Source: Archaeoglobus sp. UBA234 (GTDB lineage Archaea > Halobacteriota > Archaeoglobi > Archaeoglobales > Archaeoglobaceae). From it: a DNA stretch of 64,000 bases. The DNA lies in assembly GCA_002494625.1 (NCBI GenBank), contig DACH01000016.1:1-64000 (forward strand). The letters are read 5' to 3'. Below, one piece after another: positions 59,244 to 64,000 of this stretch (the first letter of the stretch is position 1; every line of letters starts with the position of its first letter). The notes beneath the pieces are model-generated. The model searched no databases. It saw only the letters and a program-made list of their open reading frames with translations, and was not told the origin of the DNA. Made by a program: the position numbers and the translations under genes.

Positions 59244-61673
59244 ATGAAAATAAATCTGAAGGTAAATCAGGCTTACCCCAGCGATTCAGGGAGGGGTATT
59301 GCCAGGCTCGATCCAGACTCAATGCTCAAGCTCCAGATTTCCCCAGGAGACATAATAGAAATTAAAGGCAGGAGAAAGACAGTTGCAAAGGTCTGGAGAG
59401 CTCCCAAAAGAGATTGGGGAAAAGGTATCATAAGAGTTGATAGATTCATAAGAGAAAATTCAGGCGTCAGTGTTGGTGATACCGTTGAGGTTAGCAAGGC
59501 AGAATACTCACCTGCCAAACTTGTAATTCTTGCTCCATTGAGAAAAATTGAATTCCGTGTTTACGGAATGGATATTGGAGATTATCTCAAACATCAGCTT
59601 CTCAAGAGGCCTCTCGTTGAGGGAGATATAATTCCCCTTGTTGGTGCTCCAGCATTAACAGGCTTTGGAAAGTACGCTCAGAATCAGGGAGCACTTCTGT
59701 TTGTTGCCGTGAAAACAGAACCCAAGGAAGCAGTAATCATAGATGAATCGACAAAGGTCGTTTATAGAGAGCGCCCTGCCAAGGGATTTGAGAGAATCGG
59801 TAGAGCGGGTGTAACCTATGAAGATATAGGAGGTTTAAAAGAGGAGCTGCAGAAAGTTAGAGAAGTTATTGAGCTTCCACTCAGGTATCCGGAGATCTTT
59901 CAGAGACTCGGTATTGATCCACCAAAAGGAGTTCTGCTCCATGGTCCTCCAGGAACAGGAAAAACGCTCATTGCAAAGGCAGTGGCTAATGAAATCGGGG
60001 CATCCTTCTACACGATCAACGGTCCTGAGATTATGAGTAAGTTCTATGGTGAGTCAGAACAGAGGTTGAGAGAGATTTTCGAGGAGGCTAAGGAGAACTC
60101 ACCATCAATAATCTTTATTGATGAGATTGATGCGATAGCTCCAAGAAGAGATGAAGTTACAGGAGAGGTGGAGAGGAGAGTTGTTGCACAGCTTCTGACT
60201 CTGATGGATGGTCTTGAAGAAAGGGGACAGGTTATTGTCATTGCTGCAACAAACAGGGTTGAGGCAGTAGATCCGGCGTTAAGAAGACCCGGTAGATTTG
60301 ACAGGGAGATTGAAATTGGAGTTCCCGATAGAGAAGGGAGGTATGAGATACTCCAGATTCATACCAGAAACATGCCTCTTGAACCGGATTATGAACCTTA
60401 TATTGTTCTGGAGTCTCTTCGATCTCTAAAAAAGAGTTACAGCCAAGATGGAGATTTAGAGCTTGTAAAAGAAATCGAATTTGTGGAGGATGAGGTCAAG
60501 AGAAAGGAGACAAAGGAGGAGATAAAGGAACTAATTTATTCTATTTTCGACGAAACTGTAATCTCTGAACTTGAGAGAGAAATTACAAAGAACATGCTCA
60601 AGCAACTGGCAGACCAGACTCATGGCTTTGTTGGAGCTGACATTGAAGCCCTTTCAAAAGAAGCAGCGATGAAAGCTCTCAGAAGGTATCTCCCCCATAT
60701 CGATCTCAACAGTGATGAGGTACCTGCAGAACTCCTTGAGTCCATCAGAATTACAATGGATGATTTCAAGGAGGCTCTGAGAGGTATAGAACCATCAGCA
60801 ATGAGAGAAGTTCTTGTTGAGGTGCCGAAAGTCAACTGGGAAGATGTAGGTGGGCTTGATGATGTTAAGATGGAGATAATTGAAGCCGTCGAATGGCCGA
60901 TAAAGTACCCTGAGAAGTTCAAGAAATTCTCGATAAAGCCGCCCAAAGGAGTTCTGCTGTATGGTCCTCCGGGAACAGGAAAAACACTCATTGCAAAGGC
61001 AGTTGCACATGAGACTGAGGCAAACTTCATAACTGTTAAAGGGAGTGAACTTCTCAGCAAGTGGCTTGGAGAGAGTGAGAAAGCGGTTAGAAAGATATTC
61101 AGAAAAGCCAGGCAGGTTGCGCCCTGTATAGTGTTCTTTGATGAGATTGATGCAATAGCTCAGATGAGAGGGATTGATGAGGGAAGCAGAGCGGTTGAAA
61201 GAGTTGTGAACCAGATTCTCACAGAAATGGATGGACTTGAAGAGCTTGAGGGAGTCATTGTGATAGGAGCAACAAATCGACCGGATATTCTCGATCCGGC
61301 TCTTCTCCGACCAGGAAGATTCGACAGACTAGTCTATGTTAAACCTCCTGACAGGAAAAGCAGACTTGCAATTTTCAAGATCCATACGAAGGGTATGCCT
61401 CTTGCCTCTGATGTTGATCTTGAAGAGCTTGCTGACCTCACAGAAGGATATGTTGGTGCGGATATTGAAGCTGTTTGCAGAGAGGCTGTTATGCTTGCTC
61501 TCAGAGAAAACATGGAATCAGAAGAGGTTGAGATGCGACATTTCCATGATGCTTTGAAGAAGATCAAGCCAAGTGTAACAGAGTCTATGGTTGGATTCTA
61601 TGAGAGATTTGAGGAGAAAGCAAGACAGGAAAGACCGAAGGTGGCAGCCAAAACCTTCCTGGGTTACGGCTGA
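59244..61673 (+). CDS. cdc48: CDC48/VCP-type AAA+ ATPase with D1 insertion
   Basis: Hexameric unfoldase of 809 aa feeding substrates to the proteasome or other machines. The N-domain (about 1-185; double-psi barrel then 4-strand barrel) precedes two AAA modules: D1 with Walker A GPPGTGKT and Walker B IIFIDEIDAI, and D2 with the same motifs and VFFDEIDAI. About 65 residues more than usual lie in the D1 lid between MPLEPD (about 376-381) and THGFVGAD (about 458), rich in Glu/Lys (VEDEVKRKETKEEIKELI). ATG 59244 is chosen, with GAGGTGG upstream. TATA-like GCTTTAAGA near 59200. Confidence 0.95.
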   Translation: MKINLKVNQAYPSDSGRGIARLDPDSMLKLQISPGDIIEIKGRRKTVAKVWRAPKRDWGKGIIRVDRFIRENSGVSVGDTVEVSKAEYSPAKLVILAPLRKIEFRVYGMDIGDYLKHQLLKRPLVEGDIIPLVGAPALTGFGKYAQNQGALLFVAVKTEPKEAVIIDESTKVVYRERPAKGFERIGRAGVTYEDIGGLKEELQKVREVIELPLRYPEIFQRLGIDPPKGVLLHGPPGTGKTLIAKAVANEIGASFYTINGPEIMSKFYGESEQRLREIFEEAKENSPSIIFIDEIDAIAPRRDEVTGEVERRVVAQLLTLMDGLEERGQVIVIAATNRVEAVDPALRRPGRFDREIEIGVPDREGRYEILQIHTRNMPLEPDYEPYIVLESLRSLKKSYSQDGDLELVKEIEFVEDEVKRKETKEEIKELIYSIFDETVISELEREITKNMLKQLADQTHGFVGADIEALSKEAAMKALRRYLPHIDLNSDEVPAELLESIRITMDDFKEALRGIEPSAMREVLVEVPKVNWEDVGGLDDVKMEIIEAVEWPIKYPEKFKKFSIKPPKGVLLYGPPGTGKTLIAKAVAHETEANFITVKGSELLSKWLGESEKAVRKIFRKARQVAPCIVFFDEIDAIAQMRGIDEGSRAVERVVNQILTEMDGLEELEGVIVIGATNRPDILDPALLRPGRFDRLVYVKPPDRKSRLAIFKIHTKGMPLASDVDLEELADLTEGYVGADIEAVCREAVMLALRENMESEEVEMRHFHDALKKIKPSVTESMVGFYERFEEKARQERPKVAAKTFLGYG

Positions 61674-61781
61674 TCACCATTATAGCCTCAAAGTTATTGG
61701 CTTTATATTTTTACATTTATTCTCTTAAAACCGGTGATAAAATAGGAAAGATTTATTAATAGTCAGTTATATGGTGTATTG

Positions 61782-62030
61782 ATGGTGTTTGCAAAATCTC
61801 TTGCAAAAAAAATGGTGCTTCTTTCAGATGGAACGGTGGTTGGGACTCTCTACAATGTAACAGTAGATCTGAAAACAGGTTCTCTACTTGATTTGATAAT
61901 AAAACCCGGGCAAAATCCTGTGCCGGAACTTGAGAAGCAGGATGGATTTTACATCGTTCCCTTTGAAACTGTAAAGTCAATAAGTGATTATGTTGTTTTA
62001 GATAAGAGGAAAGTACTCCGAGGATACTAA
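61782..62030 (+). CDS. PRC-barrel domain protein
   Basis: Small beta-barrel protein of 82 aa, the whole length being one PRC-barrel (KMVLLSDGTVVGTLYNVTVDLKTGSLLDLIIKPG, then GFYIVPFETVKSISDYVVLD). Archaeal members are linked with RNA metabolism or cell division, as seen for CdpB-type proteins; its own role is unknown. ATTTATTAATAG lies about 27 bases before ATG 61782, so a leaderless start; TTG 61779 is less likely. The next gene, a DUF1614 protein, starts 11 bases after its stop, so they form a pair. Confidence 0.85.
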   Translation: MVFAKSLAKKMVLLSDGTVVGTLYNVTVDLKTGSLLDLIIKPGQNPVPELEKQDGFYIVPFETVKSISDYVVLDKRKVLRGY

Positions 62031-62041
62031 CTGCTGAAACT

Positions 62042-62728
62042 ATGAGAGACTACATATTTCCACCGTTATTTCTCCCTTTCTTTCTCCTCATAGTCCTTTT
62101 TCCCTTTCTGCTTTTGATGTTTTTTCTTGCAACTTCTCAGGTTTTTCAGGTGGTTTTCGGGCTTGATAGGGATCAGGCATTGACGGTTTTTCTTTTAATA
62201 CTCATAGGCAGTCTGGTAAACATTCCTCTCTATGAAAGGGAAGGCAGAACAATTGTGAGAGAGTATAATTTTTTCGGGATCATATATCATGTGAAAGAGA
62301 GAAGTAGAATAACCCTTGCAGTCAATCTGGGTGGTTGTGTCTTTCCCGCTATACTTGCCATAAAACTACTTTTTGAACTTCCACTCATCCCATGGGCTAT
62401 CTCATTTGTTATCTCTTCTGCAGTCATTTACCTTTATGCCCGTCCGGTTAGAGGGGTTGGAATAGCAGTTCCGATGTTAATTCCTCCTGTTTTTTCAGTC
62501 ATCATGAGTTTTCTCGTTCTATCATCTTTTGGCTATCCTGTTACTCTTTTACCCAAATTTGCATACTCTACTGGGGTTCTTGCAGCTCTTTTTGGAGCTG
62601 ATATTCTCCATCTCAAAGACATCGAAAGAATCGGAAGTGGTGTTGTTAGTATAGGAGGAGCAGGAACATTTGATGGAATCTTTCTGACAGGCGTCTTTTC
62701 AGTAGTATTCTCGTTTTTGATTGTTTGA
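62042..62728 (+). CDS. DUF1614 family membrane protein
   Basis: Integral membrane protein of 228 aa with about seven hydrophobic helices. Family signs are the N-terminal Pro/Phe-rich LPFFLLIVLFPFLLLMFFLA, LILIGSLVNIPLYERE, AVNLGGCVFPAILAI, ARPVRGVGIAVPMLIPP, the C-terminal GVLAALFGADILHLKDI and SIGGAGTFDGIFLTG. Conserved Gly-Asp/His in the last helices may bind a small ligand or metal; function is unknown. It follows the PRC-barrel gene by 11 bases without a clear SD. Confidence 0.85.
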   Translation: MRDYIFPPLFLPFFLLIVLFPFLLLMFFLATSQVFQVVFGLDRDQALTVFLLILIGSLVNIPLYEREGRTIVREYNFFGIIYHVKERSRITLAVNLGGCVFPAILAIKLLFELPLIPWAISFVISSAVIYLYARPVRGVGIAVPMLIPPVFSVIMSFLVLSSFGYPVTLLPKFAYSTGVLAALFGADILHLKDIERIGSGVVSIGGAGTFDGIFLTGVFSVVFSFLIV

Positions 62729-62840
62729 TAAACTGCGATAAAGTAAATGATAAATTATTATTGTTTTTGGATCTGTTATTTAAGCTTTTAATTAATGATA
62801 AAATGGGAATTTTTTTAATCTATCAACTCCATTTACTTCC

Positions 62841-64000
62841 ATGAAGCTTTTTGAACCGATAGAAGTTGGCGGTATGGAAATTAAGAATAGAATTGTAATG
62901 CCTGCGGTCGGTACAAATTACTGGACTCTTGATGGGGCAGTTACAGACAGACTCCTTGAGTTTTATAGAGAAAGAGCGAAGAACGGGATAGGTTATGCTG
63001 TTGTGGGTGTTGCTAAAATCCAGCCCCAATTCTTTGGAGGGTTAGCAGTTCACGATGACAGTTATATTCCTGGGTTGAAGAAACTTGCAGGTGTCTTTCA
63101 TGAATATGATGTCAGATGTGCAGTTCAGCTCTGGCATCCCGGGAGGTATGAGATATCTCTTTCAGATAGCGAACCTGTTTCGGCTTCAGACATTCCTCCA
63201 CCAATTTTTACAAAAAGAAAACCGAAAGCTCTTACAGTTGATGAGATTCACCATATTCAAGATCTCTTTGCTGAAGCTGCTTTGAGGGCTAAGAAAGCAG
63301 GGTTCGATGCGGTTGAGCTTATTTGTTCGGCAGGGTATCTTATAAGTCAATTTCTCAGTCCTGCTACGAACAGGAGAACTGATGAATACGGTGGAAGCAT
63401 TGAAAACAGAACAAGATTCGCTGTTGAGATAATAGAGAAAATTAAAGAAAAGTGTGGAAAGGAGTTTCCTGTAGGATGCAGAATTTCTGGTGAGGAATTT
63501 GTAGAGGGTGGAAACACCCTTGATGACATGAAGGAAATTGCCAGACTTCTTGAAAAAGCGGGGGCGTGTTATTTCAATGTAACTGCTGGCTGGCACGAAT
63601 CGAAAAGACCCCTGATAACTATGTTCGTTCCAAGAGGAGGATTTGTTTATTTGGCTGAGGGAATCAGGCAGGTAGTTGATGTACCTGTAATAGCTTCGAA
63701 CAGGATCAACACACCTGAACTTGCAGAGGAGATTCTGCAGGAAGGAAAGGCTGATATGGTCTCGATGATGAGAGCATTGCTTGCTGATCCTGAGCTTCCA
63801 AAGAAGGCGATGGAGGGCAGGAGTGATGAAATCCGGGTGTGTGTTGCATGTAATCAAGGCTGTATGGATTATGCATTTCAGGGAAAACCAATAACCTGCT
63901 TAGTAAATCCGGCTCTTGGGAGAGAGGCTGAGTTCAGAGAATTAAAGGCTGATGAGAAGAAAAGAGTTGTGGTGGTTGGAGGAGGTCCGGCTGGCTGCAA
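62841..64000 (+). CDS. NADH:flavin oxidoreductase, old-yellow-enzyme/2,4-dienoyl-CoA reductase type (runs off the window)
   Basis: Flavin and iron-sulfur oxidoreductase. The visible about 386 residues cover the FMN TIM barrel (FEPIEVGGMEIKNRIVMPA, AGYLISQFLSPATNRRTDEYGGSIENRTRF), a 4Fe-4S Cys cluster (CVACNQGC then C), and the start of an FAD/NAD Rossmann domain (VVVVGGGPAGC). The rest lies outside. In fatty acid oxidation such enzymes reduce dienoyl-CoA of unsaturated chains, which fits the beta-oxidation genes, but related enzymes reduce other enoates. TATA-like TTTTTTTAATC lies about 25 bases before ATG 62841. Confidence 0.92.
   Translation, partial: MKLFEPIEVGGMEIKNRIVMPAVGTNYWTLDGAVTDRLLEFYRERAKNGIGYAVVGVAKIQPQFFGGLAVHDDSYIPGLKKLAGVFHEYDVRCAVQLWHPGRYEISLSDSEPVSASDIPPPIFTKRKPKALTVDEIHHIQDLFAEAALRAKKAGFDAVELICSAGYLISQFLSPATNRRTDEYGGSIENRTRFAVEIIEKIKEKCGKEFPVGCRISGEEFVEGGNTLDDMKEIARLLEKAGACYFNVTAGWHESKRPLITMFVPRGGFVYLAEGIRQVVDVPVIASNRINTPELAEEILQEGKADMVSMMRALLADPELPKKAMEGRSDEIRVCVACNQGCMDYAFQGKPITCLVNPALGREAEFRELKADEKKRVVVVGGGPAGC

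Noticed and set aside
1..64000. CRISPR arrays, insertion sequences, integration sites, C/D box RNAs
   Set aside because: Looked for regular spaced repeats, transposase frames, tRNA-end duplications and paired TGATGA/CTGA boxes in the gaps; none found by eye.

Overview
The window comes from a hyperthermophilic or thermophilic archaeon, most probably of the Archaeoglobales. Archaeal markers are DNA polymerase D large subunit, RadB, CDC48, sn-glycerol-1-phosphate dehydrogenase, an archaeal mevalonate route with isopentenyl phosphate kinase, a GPN-type GTPase, and three tRNAs without encoded CCA. Many genes start 25-30 bases after a TATA-like box with no Shine-Dalgarno (SD) site, which suggests leaderless transcripts. 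The Archaeoglobales guess rests on a full beta-oxidation set (acyl-CoA dehydrogenases, thiolase, hydroxyacyl-CoA dehydrogenase/enoyl-CoA hydratase fusion, EtfAB, dienoyl-CoA-reductase-like enzyme) in an archaeon with many PAS-type sensors. The species is not determined. The base composition is AT-rich and looks even. I see no insertion sequence, integrase, CRISPR array, rRNA or origin.

Layout. 1-3.7 kb: 5' end of an acyl-CoA dehydrogenase (minus), a KamA-family radical SAM enzyme behind a short upstream ORF, an Lrp-type regulator and a DUF169 protein. 3.7-5.4 kb: pdxS-pdxT (minus). 5.4-9.1 kb: DRTGG-domain NTPase, thioredoxin-like protein, htpX, egsA. 9.1-16.8 kb: small unknown protein, phosphoglycolate phosphatase, membrane histidine kinase, ctaB, phosphoesterase, moaE fusion, initiator tRNA-Met, nikR, spoVG, TatD-like hydrolase. 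16.8-27.1 kb: metallo-beta-lactamase, polymerase D large subunit, degenerate ThiI-like protein, panE, membrane protein, two CBS proteins and RNA ligase, DUF1464. 27.1-34.6 kb: ATP-NAD kinase-like protein, then MEMO, mevalonate kinase, isopentenyl phosphate kinase, type 2 IDI, prenyl diphosphate synthase and gltX, a compact isoprenoid cluster. 34.6-43.0 kb: secreted coiled-coil protein plus lipoprotein, unknown proteins, tRNA-Glu, two membrane proteins, GPN GTPase, radical SAM protein, PAS/GAF response-regulator protein. 43.1-47.4 kb: branched-chain amino acid block leuA-ilvB-ilvN (minus) and tRNA-Val. 47.6-49.9 kb: NfeD protease, DUF357, dual-specificity phosphatase. 50.2-57.1 kb: beta-oxidation block. 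57.2-64 kb: larC-radB (minus), CDC48, PRC-barrel and DUF1614 proteins, and the start of an old-yellow-enzyme-type reductase.

The most interesting signal is in the branched-chain amino acid block. Both ilvB and leuA are preceded by short ORFs that start with good SD sites, begin with similar residues and carry dense Val/Ile/Leu codons. Each has a perfect hairpin and a six-T run at or just before the main gene. They could be leader peptides of an archaeal attenuation-like control or members of an unannotated small membrane protein family. The sequence alone does not decide between these. Other points worth a look are a ThiI-like protein without its PP-loop, a phosphatase with Lys in place of the catalytic Arg, a histidine-kinase-like protein with Gln in place of the phospho-accepting His, a CDC48 with a large insertion in its first AAA lid, and an unassigned transcribed-looking hairpin locus near 50.1 kb.
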